Shown here: in pieces, positions 26,414-34,576 of the stretch | How the letters are laid out: each line of letters opens with the position of its first letter | How positions within the stretch are numbered: the stretch's first letter is position 1 | NCBI GenBank assembly: GCA_001604215.1 | Contig: LVAX01000033.1 | Location: 1 to 49,797, forward strand | Source of the DNA: Clostridiales bacterium Firm_18 | GTDB lineage: Bacteria; Bacillota; Clostridia; Monoglobales; Firm-18 | DNA length: 49,797 nt | Reading direction: 5' to 3' | Made by a program: the position numbers and the translations under genes | The notes under the pieces: model-generated | The model's database searches: none | What the model saw: only the letters and a program-made list of their open reading frames with translations | What the model was told of the DNA's origin: nothing

Positions 26414-27142
26414 TTAATTTTCGTCCCAGTTGTGCCACACCGCCTGAACGTCGTCGCAATCTTCCAGATGCTCGATAAGCTTGTTCATTTTATCAACGGC
26501 ATTTTCATCCGTAAGGTTAACGTACGTCTGGGGTACATATTGCAGCTCGGCCTGCTCGAATTTGTATCCGGCCTTCTCCAATGCGTCACGGACCGACGAA
26601 AAGCCGGCCGGGTTTGTTGTTATTTCAAAATATTCCTCCAGTGTGTCAATATCGTCCGCGCCTGCTTCAAGCGCGTCCTCGATTAGTTTTTCTTCATTGA
26701 TGTCATCGGCTTTTTCAATGACGATTACACCTTTTTGGTCAAACATAAACATAACGCACCCGCTTGTACCGAGGTTGCCGCCGTATTTATCGAAATAATG
26801 GCGCATATCCGCTGCGGTCCTGTTCCTGTTGTCGGTTAGCGTTTCAACCAAAACGGCAACTCCGGAGGGACCGTAGCCTTCGTATATAATGCTTTCAAAA
26901 TTATCGGAATCTGCGTCTCCCGATGCCTTTTTTATGCATCTTAATATATTATCGCCCGGCATATTGTTAGCCTTTGCTTTTGCTATTATATCCTTGAGCT
27001 TACTGTTAACGGAAGGATCCGGTCCGCCTTCTTTTACCGCAACGGAGATTTCACGCCCCAGCTTGGTAAAAATCTTGCCCCGTTTTGCGTCGGCTTCACC
27101 CTTTTTGCGTTTTATAGTAGACCATTTGCTGTGCCCTGACAT
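26414..27142 (-). CDS. yebC: YebC/PmpR/TACO1-family protein
   Basis: 242 residues, typical length. It opens with the family signature MSGHSKWSTIKRKKGEADAKRGKIFTKLGREI and has GPDPSVNSKLKDIIAKAKANNMPGDNI and YEGYGPSGVAVLVE. YebC proteins were first described as transcription factors; members have since been shown to help ribosomes translate difficult sequences such as polyproline. AGGAAG precedes ATG 27142. It is followed by a terminator and preceded by a hairpin after the SPFH gene, so it is probably monocistronic. Confidence 0.95.
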   Translation of the reverse strand: MSGHSKWSTIKRKKGEADAKRGKIFTKLGREISVAVKEGGPDPSVNSKLKDIIAKAKANNMPGDNILRCIKKASGDADSDNFESIIYEGYGPSGVAVLVETLTDNRNRTAADMRHYFDKYGGNLGTSGCVMFMFDQKGVIVIEKADDINEEKLIEDALEAGADDIDTLEEYFEITTNPAGFSSVRDALEKAGYKFEQAELQYVPQTYVNLTDENAVDKMNKLIEHLEDCDDVQAVWHNWDEN

Positions 27143-27184
27143 GTGTTTTTTTCTTCCTTTCGTTGTTTAATTTATAAATGTTCA

Positions 27185-27201
27185 GGCGGAATAAATCCGC
27201 C
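27185..27201 (-). terminator. Hairpin after the SPFH gene (REP-like or terminator)
   Basis: On the minus strand GGCGGA/TCCGCC with a 5-nt loop, 16 nt beyond the SPFH stop codon. It lacks a T tract, so termination is uncertain. Its 17-nt sequence is nearly identical to the hairpin at 20804-20820. Confidence 0.45.
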
Positions 27202-27216
27202 TTCGTTTGCTCAATT

Positions 27217-28101
27217 TTATTTTAAATCATTAATTACTTCCTTAACTGATGCCGCAAGGCCAGCAATCCCTTGTATCTGCGAGGGTATTATAATTTTTGT
27301 AGCTTTGCCGTCTGCAATCTTTGCAAAAGCTTCCAATGATTTAAGAGCAATAACAGCCTCGCCGGGGTTGCTTTCGTTAATCATTTTTATACCGTCGGCG
27401 ATAGCTTGCTGCACCTTGATAATTGCTTCGGCCTCGCCCTCCGCTTCGCGTACTTGAGCTTCCTTTTTTGCTTCGGCACTTAAAATTTGAGCTTGTTTTT
27501 GTCCTTCGGCAACCAATATGGCGGATCTCTTTTCGCCTTCCGCCCTTAAAATAGCCTCGCGGCGCTCACGCTCGGCCTTCATCTGACGCTCCATGGCATC
27601 TTGTATTTCGCGCGGAGGAAGAATATTTTTAAGCTCAACCCTGTTTACCTTTATCCCCCAGGCGTCCGTAGCTTCATCAAGTATCGACCTCATTTTGCTA
27701 TTGACGGTATCACGGGAAGTAAGGGTTTGGTCAAGCTCCAAATCACCCACAATATTTCTCAGCGTTGTGGCGGTAAGGTTTTCTATTGCGCTCATGGGCT
27801 TGTCAATCCCATAAGTATAAAGCTTCGGGTCGGTAATCTGAAAATAAACAACCGTGTCGATTTGCATTGTTACATTATCTTTGGTAATAACAGGCTGGGG
27901 TCTGAAGTCGGCAACCTGTTCCTTAAGCATAACAACCTTGGCCACTTTTTCAATGAACGGAATTTTAAAATGAAGGCCAACACCCCAGGTTGCGCTGTAT
28001 GCGCCGAGCCGTTCTATAACATAAGCATAAGACTGGGGGACGATTTTTACATTTGTTATGATTAAAATAACAAAGACCAATAAGATAAATAGCAGATACA
28101 T
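27217..28101 (-). CDS. SPFH/Band 7 (stomatin-like) membrane protein
   Basis: 294 residues: one N-terminal membrane helix (YLLFILLVFVILIITNV), the SPFH/band 7 domain (VPQSYAYVIERLGAY; MQIDTVVYFQITDP), then a long charged Ala/Glu/Arg-rich coiled coil (about 170-235) and a C-terminal tail (EAVIALKSLEAFAKIADGKATKIIIPS) typical of the QmcA/stomatin group. Such proteins form membrane-associated oligomeric scaffolds. Its ATG overlaps the stop of the nfeD gene by 1 nt (TAATG), and SPFH-NfeD pairing is a well-known partnership. Confidence 0.92.
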   Translation of the reverse strand: MYLLFILLVFVILIITNVKIVPQSYAYVIERLGAYSATWGVGLHFKIPFIEKVAKVVMLKEQVADFRPQPVITKDNVTMQIDTVVYFQITDPKLYTYGIDKPMSAIENLTATTLRNIVGDLELDQTLTSRDTVNSKMRSILDEATDAWGIKVNRVELKNILPPREIQDAMERQMKAERERREAILRAEGEKRSAILVAEGQKQAQILSAEAKKEAQVREAEGEAEAIIKVQQAIADGIKMINESNPGEAVIALKSLEAFAKIADGKATKIIIPSQIQGIAGLAASVKEVINDLK

Positions 28102-28556
28102 TATTTTTCCTCCTTTTTCGGCTGTACGATGGCGTACACACCTTTAATTTTAATTACTTTGACAATCGAGCCTTTTTCTATAATATCGGAGCCTTCGCCT
28201 TTGGCTGACCAGATTTGACCTCCGACATTGATTTGCCCGGGCCCTTCAATGGGGTTAATGGTTTCGGTTACGATTCCTTCCTGGTTGATTATTCTGTCGG
28301 CATTCGTGGGCGTAAATTCTTTTTTAAGCAGTTTTTTTGAAAGCGGTCTTGTCAGCGCAAGCGTTAAGGCGGTAACGACAACAAAAATTAGGCACTGAAC
28401 AAATACCGATTCTGTTATCAAGGCGCAAAGCGCAGCGGCAATCGCTCCGATGCAAAACCATATCGAAACAAGTGCCATTGTGGCGCCTTCCACAACCCCC
28501 ATAACAATTGCAATAAAAATCCAGAAGATAACGGCATGTTCCATGATAAATATCAC
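28101..28556 (-). CDS. NfeD-like membrane protein
   Basis: 151 residues. The N-terminal half has about three hydrophobic helices (VIFWIFIAIVMGVVEG, GAIAAALCALIT, LIFVVVTALTLALT) and the C-terminal half is a small OB-fold NfeD domain (EGIVTETINPIEGPGQINVGGQIWSAKGEG...GSIVKVIKIKGV). It matches short NfeD1b proteins, which act with stomatin-like partners. The start may be GTG 28556 or ATG 28544. It is coupled to the SPFH gene downstream. A 48-nt imperfect hairpin lies in its leader. Confidence 0.88.
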   Translation of the reverse strand: MIFIMEHAVIFWIFIAIVMGVVEGATMALVSIWFCIGAIAAALCALITESVFVQCLIFVVVTALTLALTRPLSKKLLKKEFTPTNADRIINQEGIVTETINPIEGPGQINVGGQIWSAKGEGSDIIEKGSIVKVIKIKGVYAIVQPKKEEK

Positions 28557-28566
28557 TTACCTTTCC

Positions 28567-28614
28567 GGCTCACAAGATAAATACTGCTTGCCCCCCCCGC
28601 ACTTATCGTGAGCC
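28567..28614 (-). other. Imperfect hairpin in the nfeD leader
   Basis: Arms GGCTCAC+GATAA and TTATC+GTGAGCC enclose a loop containing a run of eight C (plus strand), with a 2-nt bulge. It lies between the ECF S-component stop and the nfeD start. It may end the upstream gene's transcript or be a structured leader; it has no T tract on the minus strand. Confidence 0.45.
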
Positions 28615-28691
28615 TGATAAGGCGCCTGGGATGCAATACATTATCATTATATTAATTTTATGTTATTTATATTTATTATTGCCTTTTAAGC

Positions 28692-29276
28692 TTATGATTT
28701 TTTAAGTTTTTTTACGCCGATTATTACAATCGGTACCAATATTGCGGATGCAACTGCTTCGGGGATACCGTTGCTTACGGCAGTGCCGGCCAGAAACCAA
28801 AATGCCGATTCCTTTGCCCGGTTAATTGTTTCCATGTACTCGGCGGCATAAATTAGATATATCATTCCAAGCACACCGATAGTGTTAATTGCGGTACCTA
28901 TTATGGAGGATAAAGCCATAGCGACATTTTCGGGTATATATTTTATGAATATTTTATATGAATAATACGCGAATATTCCAATCAGTATGCGGGGCATAAC
29001 TGAAACAAGTGGGTTGAAAAAGACAAAGCCGGTGGGTGTAGGCCTTATAACCTTGTCTACTATGCTCCATAAACCGAACAGCAAACCGATTGCTCCTCCG
29101 ACAACGGGGCCTTCTAAAACAGCCCCTATGATAACGGGAATATGTAATATTGTTACTTTAAAAGGAAGCCCCGGAATCTGTATAATCCCAAGCCCAGACA
29201 ATCCCAATACAACAGTAAGCGCCGTGAGCATCCCTGTTACGGACATTTTTTTGATGCTGAAATAATCTTTTTTCAT
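28692..29276 (-). CDS. ECF transporter S component
   Basis: 194 residues, about six membrane helices, with the opening KKMSVTGMLTALTVVLGLSGLG and the segment PVVIGAVLEGPVVGGAIGLLFGLWSIV seen in pantothenate/folate-type S components (Pfam ECF-type S family). S components bind a vitamin and associate with a shared energizing module (EcfA/A'/T) encoded elsewhere. ATG 29276 is 7 nt behind AGGAGG, so the TTG at 29282 is not needed. Divergent from argC. No vitamin riboswitch is visible in the short leader, so the substrate remains open. Confidence 0.85.
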   Translation of the reverse strand: MKKDYFSIKKMSVTGMLTALTVVLGLSGLGIIQIPGLPFKVTILHIPVIIGAVLEGPVVGGAIGLLFGLWSIVDKVIRPTPTGFVFFNPLVSVMPRILIGIFAYYSYKIFIKYIPENVAMALSSIIGTAINTIGVLGMIYLIYAAEYMETINRAKESAFWFLAGTAVSNGIPEAVASAILVPIVIIGVKKLKKS

Positions 29277-29329
29277 AATCAAACCTCCTATTTAATTTAT
29301 TTTACAACATTTTTACACGAAATGCAATA

Positions 29330-29347
29330 CTTGCATTTTTATGCATA
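29330..29347. promoter_or_regulatory. Putative ARG box (ArgR/AhrC operator)
   Basis: On the minus strand the 18-mer TATGCATAAAAATGCAAG matches the Bacillus ARG-box consensus CATGAATAAAAATTCAAG at 15 of 18 positions. It overlaps the -35 and spacer of the argC promoter, where an arginine-bound repressor would block transcription. A further ATGCAA half lies just upstream. Confidence 0.65.
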
Positions 29348-29359
29348 GTGTGGTATAAT
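29331..29359 (+). promoter_or_regulatory. Promoter of argC-argB
   Basis: TTGCAT at 29331-29336, a 17-nt spacer and a perfect TATAAT at 29354-29359. The expected transcript start (about 29366) rules out the upstream ATG at 29365 and supports ATG 29401. Confidence 0.8.
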
Positions 29360-29400
29360 TATAAATGTTTTATTTAATAATGAAAGGATTTGATAGCATA

Positions 29401-30444
29401 ATGATAAAAATTTCCGTTGTGGGTGCGACCGGGTATGCGGGAGCCGAGCTTGTACGCATACTGTCAAAACACCCCGAGGCTGAAATTGTTCACCTTGTTT
29501 CAAAAAGCTATGCGGGGCAAAAGATGTCCGACATATACGAAAGCTTTATGAATATATGCGATATAAAGCTTGAGGGCATGGACGTGAATAAAATTGCATC
29601 GGACAGCGATGTTGTTTTTACCGCTCTTCCCCACGGCGCCTCTAAGGAAATAATCCCCGCCATTGCGGAAAAAGGTGTTAAAATAATTGATTTCAGCGCC
29701 GATTACAGGTATAAGGACCCGGAGATTTACAAGCAGTGGTACGGAACCGAGCACGGCTCGCCGCAGCTGCTTGGAAAATCGGTATATGGCCTTTGCGAGC
29801 TGTACAGGAATGAGATTGCCGGAGCCGCCATTATCGGAAACCCGGGATGCTACACAACCTGCTCCATATTGGCCCTTGCGCCGCTTGTAGAAAACAAACT
29901 GATAGATTTTAAAAGCATTGTTATAGATGCAAAATCCGGGGTAACGGGTGCGGGACGAAGTGAGGCGCTTGACTACAGCTTTTGCGAATGTACGGAAAAT
30001 ATGAAGGCTTACAAAATTGCAAAGCACCGCCATACAAGCGAAATAGAGCAGGAGCTGTCCGCCCTGGCCGGGGAAGAGATTGTTTTAAGCTTTACCCCTC
30101 ATCTTATTCCGCTGAAAAGAGGGGTACTGGCAACATGCTATGCCGAATTGCGGGATAAGTCTTACAGTGCGCAGCAGCTTATAGATTTATATAAATCATA
30201 CTACAAGGACGATTATTTTATAAGGATATATGACTGCGGCAAACTTCCCGAGACACACCATGTTGCAGGCTCTAACTTTGTGGATATGGGCCTTGCCGTT
30301 GACGAAAGGACCGGAAGAGTTATAGTGGTTTCCTGCATTGATAACATTGTAAAGGGAGCCGCCGGCCAGGCTGTTCAGAATATGAATATAATGTTCGGCT
30401 TGCCCGAGAGCATGGGCATAGACAATCCGGCATTTTATCTGTAA
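29401..30444 (+). CDS. argC: N-acetyl-gamma-glutamyl-phosphate reductase
   Basis: 347 residues. The N-terminal NADP-binding motif is [16 protein letters not shown], the active-site Cys is in [14 protein letters not shown], and further family motifs are [20 protein letters not shown] and [11 protein letters not shown]. It reduces N-acetylglutamyl phosphate to the semialdehyde, the third step of arginine synthesis. The start at ATG 29401 removes a 12-codon upstream extension; AAAGG lies about 13 nt before it. It is followed 14 nt later by argB and controlled by a promoter with a likely ARG box. Confidence 0.95.
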   Translation: MIKISVVGATGYAGAELVRILSKHPEAEIVHLVSKSYAGQKMSDIYESFMNICDIKLEGMDVNKIASDSDVVFTALPHGASKEIIPAIAEKGVKIIDFSADYRYKDPEIYKQWYGTEHGSPQLLGKSVYGLCELYRNEIAGAAIIGNPGCYTTCSILALAPLVENKLIDFKSIVIDAKSGVTGAGRSEALDYSFCECTENMKAYKIAKHRHTSEIEQELSALAGEEIVLSFTPHLIPLKRGVLATCYAELRDKSYSAQQLIDLYKSYYKDDYFIRIYDCGKLPETHHVAGSNFVDMGLAVDERTGRVIVVSCIDNIVKGAAGQAVQNMNIMFGLPESMGIDNPAFYL

Positions 30445-30458
30445 AGGAGAAGAAGGAT

Positions 30459-31328
30459 ATGCAAAAATATATTAATAAGGCAAATATTTTAATTGAGGCA
30501 CTGCCGTATATTCAAAAGCTTGCGGGAAAAACCGTGGTAATAAAATACGGCGGCAACGCAATGATAGACGACAGTCTAAAAGAAAAGGTAATGGAGGATA
30601 TAACCCTTTTAAAGTATGTGGGCGTAAACCCGATTATTGTCCACGGCGGGGGGCCTGATATTTCGGAAGCGCTGTCCCATTACAATATTAAAAGTGAGTT
30701 TGTAAACGGTTTGCGGGTGACGGACGCTAAGACAATGGATATTGCCCAAATGGTGCTTGTAGGTAAAACAAACAAGGCAATAGTATCTTCGATTAACGTT
30801 AAAGGAGGCAATGCGATCGGCATTTGCGGAATAGACGGGAAATTAATCGAGTGTGAAAAAGATATGCCAATCGTAAACGGTGAAAAAGTTGATATAGGGT
30901 TTGTCGGAAAAATTACCCGTATTAACGCCCATGCCCTTAATGTGCTTGCAAGCGACCGATATATTCCCGTAGTTGCGCCGATTGGCATAGGAAGTGACGG
31001 GCAAAGCTACAACATTAACGCCGATACCGTCGCCGGAGCTATCGCTGCGGCTTTAAAGGCTGAAAAGCTTATGCTTTTGACGGATGTTCCCGGAATTAAA
31101 GAAAGCAACGAAAGTGACGAAATCATATATGAAATATCACAGGACAAAATATTTAAAATGATTGAAGAAGGCAAAATATGCGGCGGTATGATACCCAAAA
31201 CCCTAAGCTGCATTGAGGCTATTGATGCCGGGGTTAAGCGTGTCCATATCATTGACGGGCGCATTCCCCATTGCATCCTGCTTGAAATATTTACGGACAC
31301 CGGAATAGGCACAATGATAACTGCTTAA
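30459..31328 (+). CDS. argB: Acetylglutamate kinase
   Basis: 289 residues of the amino-acid kinase family: [30 protein letters not shown], the nucleotide-site LTDVPGI, and KICGGMIPK near the end. It phosphorylates N-acetyl-L-glutamate in arginine synthesis. The start is supported by AAAGGAG 10 nt upstream. It is the last gene of the argCB pair; argJ and argD, often adjacent in Clostridia, are not in the window. Confidence 0.95.
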   Translation: MQKYINKANILIEALPYIQKLAGKTVVIKYGGNAMIDDSLKEKVMEDITLLKYVGVNPIIVHGGGPDISEALSHYNIKSEFVNGLRVTDAKTMDIAQMVLVGKTNKAIVSSINVKGGNAIGICGIDGKLIECEKDMPIVNGEKVDIGFVGKITRINAHALNVLASDRYIPVVAPIGIGSDGQSYNINADTVAGAIAAALKAEKLMLLTDVPGIKESNESDEIIYEISQDKIFKMIEEGKICGGMIPKTLSCIEAIDAGVKRVHIIDGRIPHCILLEIFTDTGIGTMITA

Positions 31329-31342
31329 ATAAAGTAAACATA

Positions 31343-31368
31343 AAGCCGGGTCCATATTGGCCCGGCTT
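31343..31368. terminator. Hairpin between convergent argB and acyl-CoA synthetase genes
   Basis: AAGCCGGG / CCCGGCTT with a 10-nt loop, perfect 8-bp stem, between the two convergent stop codons. The U tract is weak on both strands, but its position suits a bidirectional terminator. Confidence 0.65.
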
Positions 31369-31381
31369 ATACCTATTCGAT

Positions 31382-33043
31382 TTATTTGTTTTTATCCCTT
31401 TCCCTCAGCTCAACGCGCCTGATTTTCCCGCTTATTGTTTTGGGGAGTTCATCGACAAATTCAATTATCCTTGGATACTTATAAGGTGCTGTAACCTTTT
31501 TTACATGGTCTTGCAGCTCCTTTTTAAGCTCTTCGGAAGGGGTATATCCTTTTGCCAGAACTACCGTTGCCTTTACTATCTGGCCCCTGATTTCGTCCGG
31601 AACGGCCGTTATTGCGGTTTCTATAACGGCGGGGTGCTCTATAAGTGCGCTTTCAACCTCAAAGGGGCCTATCCTGTAGCCCGAGCTTTTAATTACATCG
31701 TCGCTTCTGCCCACATACCAGAAATAACCCTCTTCGTCTTTCCATGCGATATCCCCGGTATGGTAGCAGCCGTCGTGCCAGACGCTTTTTGTCAGCTCGT
31801 CGTCCTTGTGGTAACCGAGGAACATACCGACGGGAGTATTTTTTTCGGTTTTTATTACAATCTCGCCTTCTTCGCCGATGTCGCAGGAGTTCCCGTTTTC
31901 GTCGACAATATCAATATCGTAAAGCGGCGAAGGCTTGCCCATGGAGCCGGGCTTGGGCGTCATCCACGGAAAGTTGGCAACAGTGACGACAGTCTCTGTC
32001 TGACCGAACCCTTCCATCAGCCGGTGCCCGGTAAGCTCTTTAAATTTTTTGTAAACCTCGGGGTTTAAAGGTTCCCCTGCAATCGAGCAATATTCAAGGC
32101 AGGAAAGGTCATACTGCGTTAAGTCCTCTCCGAGCATAAACCTGTACATTGTCGGCGGGGCGCAAAATGTTGTAACCTTGTATTGCACGATTTTCTCAAG
32201 CAGATTTTTCGGGACGAATTTTTCCATATCATATGAGAAAATAGCCGATTCGCAAAGCCACTGGCCGTACAGCTTGCCCCAAACGGCTTTTGCCCATCCG
32301 GTTTCCGCAACGGTAAGGTGCAAGCCGTCCTTTCGGCAATTTTGCCAGAACTTTGAGGTGATGATATGTCCCAGCGGATATATGAAATTGTGTATAACCA
32401 TTTTGGGATTCCCGGTTGTCCCGGATGTGAAGTAAAGAAGCATAATATCATCGTTTTGCGGCATTGCTTCCCCTGTCGGTTTTTCAAATACGGCCGGACG
32501 GGACTCGATTTCTTCATCAAAGAAAAGCCAACCTTCGTGCCTGGCGTTTGCGGATATTTTTATTTTCAGGGTGGGAGATTCCTTTTGGGCTTCGTCCACA
32601 TTTAAAAAAACGAATTCTTCATTGGTACAAATAACCGCTTTTATTTCGGCCGCATTATTTCTGAAAATCAGGTCTTTTTTCGTAAGAAGGTGTGTGGCAG
32701 GCACCGCAACTGCGCCGATTTTATGAAGGGCTATGATTGCAAACCAGAATTGGTAGTTTCTTTTTAAAATAAGCATAACCCTGTCGCCTTTTTTTATGCC
32801 GAGCGAAACTAAGAAGTTGGCGGTTTTATTGCTGTATTCGGATATTTCCTTAAAAGTGAAGGTTCTTTCGTTGCCGTAATCGTCGCACCATACAAGGGCC
32901 CTTTTATCGGGAGAAATGCGCGCAAGCTCGTCGACGACGTCAAAGCCGAAATTAAAATTGTCCGGGATGTTTATTTTTAAGTTGTTTTTCAAATCTTCGT
33001 AAGAATTGAATTCACCGTTTATGTATTTATCAATTAAATTCAA
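31382..33043 (-). CDS. AMP-binding acyl-CoA synthetase (acetyl/medium-chain-like)
   Basis: 553 residues of the ANL adenylating superfamily: P-loop-like [13 protein letters not shown], the aromatic motif GFGQTETVV, the hinge region [34 protein letters not shown] and the C-terminal catalytic Lys in [11 protein letters not shown]. It would activate a carboxylic acid through acyl-AMP to acyl-CoA. The chain length cannot be told; the general likeness is to ACSM/short-chain enzymes. TTG 33043 is supported by AAGGAGG 8 nt upstream. It lies 50 nt downstream of an XRE-cupin regulator, a common pairing in Clostridia. Confidence 0.9.
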   Translation of the reverse strand: MNLIDKYINGEFNSYEDLKNNLKINIPDNFNFGFDVVDELARISPDKRALVWCDDYGNERTFTFKEISEYSNKTANFLVSLGIKKGDRVMLILKRNYQFWFAIIALHKIGAVAVPATHLLTKKDLIFRNNAAEIKAVICTNEEFVFLNVDEAQKESPTLKIKISANARHEGWLFFDEEIESRPAVFEKPTGEAMPQNDDIMLLYFTSGTTGNPKMVIHNFIYPLGHIITSKFWQNCRKDGLHLTVAETGWAKAVWGKLYGQWLCESAIFSYDMEKFVPKNLLEKIVQYKVTTFCAPPTMYRFMLGEDLTQYDLSCLEYCSIAGEPLNPEVYKKFKELTGHRLMEGFGQTETVVTVANFPWMTPKPGSMGKPSPLYDIDIVDENGNSCDIGEEGEIVIKTEKNTPVGMFLGYHKDDELTKSVWHDGCYHTGDIAWKDEEGYFWYVGRSDDVIKSSGYRIGPFEVESALIEHPAVIETAITAVPDEIRGQIVKATVVLAKGYTPSEELKKELQDHVKKVTAPYKYPRIIEFVDELPKTISGKIRRVELRERDKNK

Positions 33044-33092
33044 TATTTTTTCCTCCTTAAATAAAAGCAGTTTCTGGTGTGTTTGGTATAAA

Positions 33093-33647
33093 CTATAAAA
33101 TTATCGCAAGAAATTTTGCGCTTTTGCCGTTTGCCGCTTTCATACCATGCGGGAAAGAAGAATCGTAGTATAGCGTATCGCCCTCATTCAGCGTTAAGGT
33201 GGTGTCACCGATTTTTACAATAAGTGTGCCTTCCAGAACATAATCCATTTCTTGCCCCGGATGGCTGTTAAGGCTAATCGGGGCATCGTCGGGAAGCGGG
33301 TCAACAGTTACAAGAAAAGGCTCTGCCTTTTTACGGATAAAATTAAAGGCAAGGTTTTTGTATTTATATTGCTTGCTGCGCTCCACGTCAAGCCCTTCGC
33401 CGTTTTTAACAAGGGAATATATACGCAGCTTCGGTGAAGAACCGGTTAAAAGGGTTGTAAGATCCACGTTCAGCTTGTTTGCGGCGTCGTATAAAAAGCT
33501 TACCGGTATGTCGGTTTCGCCTTTTTCGTATTCTAAGTAAGTATCAAAGTCGATATTTAATAGTTTTGCAAAGGACTGGGCCGAAATACCTTCTATTTCA
33601 CGCAATTCCCTGAGCCGCTCGGCAACTTGTTTGATATTTTCGGACAT
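33093..33647 (-). CDS. XRE-family regulator with C-terminal cupin domain
   Basis: 184 residues. The N-terminal helix-turn-helix (about 7-60) includes [35 protein letters not shown] cupin_2 barrel (about 110-184) has [40 protein letters not shown], with the usual metal-site His/Glu residues. The cupin probably senses a small ligand. A perfect AGGAGG stands 7 nt before ATG 33647. It most likely controls itself and the acyl-CoA synthetase that follows on the same strand. Confidence 0.9.
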   Translation of the reverse strand: MSENIKQVAERLRELREIEGISAQSFAKLLNIDFDTYLEYEKGETDIPVSFLYDAANKLNVDLTTLLTGSSPKLRIYSLVKNGEGLDVERSKQYKYKNLAFNFIRKKAEPFLVTVDPLPDDAPISLNSHPGQEMDYVLEGTLIVKIGDTTLTLNEGDTLYYDSSFPHGMKAANGKSAKFLAIIL

Positions 33648-33840
33648 TTTAAAACCTCCTTGATTTATATTTTATTAATTAAATGTCATAATAAATCAGT
33701 AATACCTTGATTTCACCTATTATAGCACATATAAAGGAAAAAATAAATAAATATTCAAAACTTTTTTTCGAATTGTATAAAATTTATATGCAAATAATAA
33801 AACGTAAAGCAATAAACAAGACTAAAGGAGATGATTTTAT

Positions 33841-34413
33841 ATGATAAAACCGGTAATTATGCTTATGTCGCTTATAATTTTGCTTTCCTGCTCAAGCAAC
33901 ATAAAAAATGTTGCTCCGCGGCAAACCGAGCAGCCGTCCGGGCAGCAGGCAAAGGTATACGAAAATCGTGTTATCGGCGTATATTCGACCAAGCTGCTTG
34001 ATAAAAGCAAGTCAAGGCTTAGAAACATAGATTTGGCTATTGAAGAAATAAACAAGGTTGTCCTGCAGCCCGGTGAGGTTTTTTCTTTCAACAAAACGGT
34101 AGGTCCGAGGACAAAGGCAAGGGGGTTTCAAAGGGCTTTAATGCTGATAAAAAAAGAAAAGGTTTTAGGGTATGGGGGAGGAATATGCCAGGTAAGCACT
34201 ACGCTTTACAACGGAGCTTTGGGAGCGGGCCTGGAAATAACCGAAAGGCACGAGCACGAAAATGAAATAGGATATGTTGAATTAGGGGACGATGCCACGG
34301 TAAGCTACCCGGACCTTGATTTGAAAATCAGAAACAATAAGGAATATCCCGTCAGATTTCGCATGGGGGTAGGTGAAAATACCGTTGATGTAACCATATT
34401 GACGGCATTATAG
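33841..34413 (+). CDS. VanW-family lipoprotein
   Basis: 190 residues. A lipoprotein signal ends in ILLSC (Cys19). The rest is a VanW domain: LQPGEVFSFNKTVGPRTKARGFQRALML, GYGGGICQVSTTLYNGAL, ITERHEHENEIGY and VSYPDLDLKIRNN. VanW-domain proteins are common surface proteins of Clostridia and are seen in VanB-type clusters, but their biochemical role is unsettled. There are no van ligase or sensor genes nearby, so this is not evidence of glycopeptide resistance. AAAGGAG is 10 nt before ATG. The gene is followed by a dispersed repeat and the alaS promoter. Confidence 0.88.
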   Translation: MIKPVIMLMSLIILLSCSSNIKNVAPRQTEQPSGQQAKVYENRVIGVYSTKLLDKSKSRLRNIDLAIEEINKVVLQPGEVFSFNKTVGPRTKARGFQRALMLIKKEKVLGYGGGICQVSTTLYNGALGAGLEITERHEHENEIGYVELGDDATVSYPDLDLKIRNNKEYPVRFRMGVGENTVDVTILTAL

Positions 34414-34416
34414 TTC

Positions 34417-34485
34417 ATATGCCCTGCCCTTGTTAAGTTTCTGTCTTTCCGCTGCGTCAATTTTGCAAGACCGAAGCTCAAAAAA
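34417..34485 (+). repeat. Dispersed repeat, copy 2
   Basis: It matches the reverse complement of 45-117 over about 60 nt (shared blocks TGCCCTGCCC, TGTTAA, ATTTTGCAAG). It lies between the vanW-like stop and the alaS promoter. Noncoding as far as I can see. Confidence 0.6.
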
Positions 34486-34497
34486 CACAAAAATGGG

Positions 34498-34526
34498 TTG
34501 ACATTACAATTGATAAATTATACAAT
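34498..34526 (+). promoter_or_regulatory. Promoter of alaS
   Basis: TTGACA at 34498-34503, a 17-nt spacer and TACAAT at 34521-34526. The leader to the alaS start is only about 45 nt, too short for the T-box found before many synthetase genes of Bacillota. Confidence 0.8.
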
Positions 34527-34576
34527 ATAGTAATGAAAATGCAAAAGCATAAAATCATTACTTAGGATGTGGACTT

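Noticed and set aside
33841..34413. VanW-like gene as vancomycin resistance
   Set aside because: There is no vanH/A/B/X or vanR/S; VanW domains are common in Clostridia without resistance.
34527..34576. T-box riboswitch before alaS
   Set aside because: The leader is only about 50 nt with no specifier or antiterminator structure.
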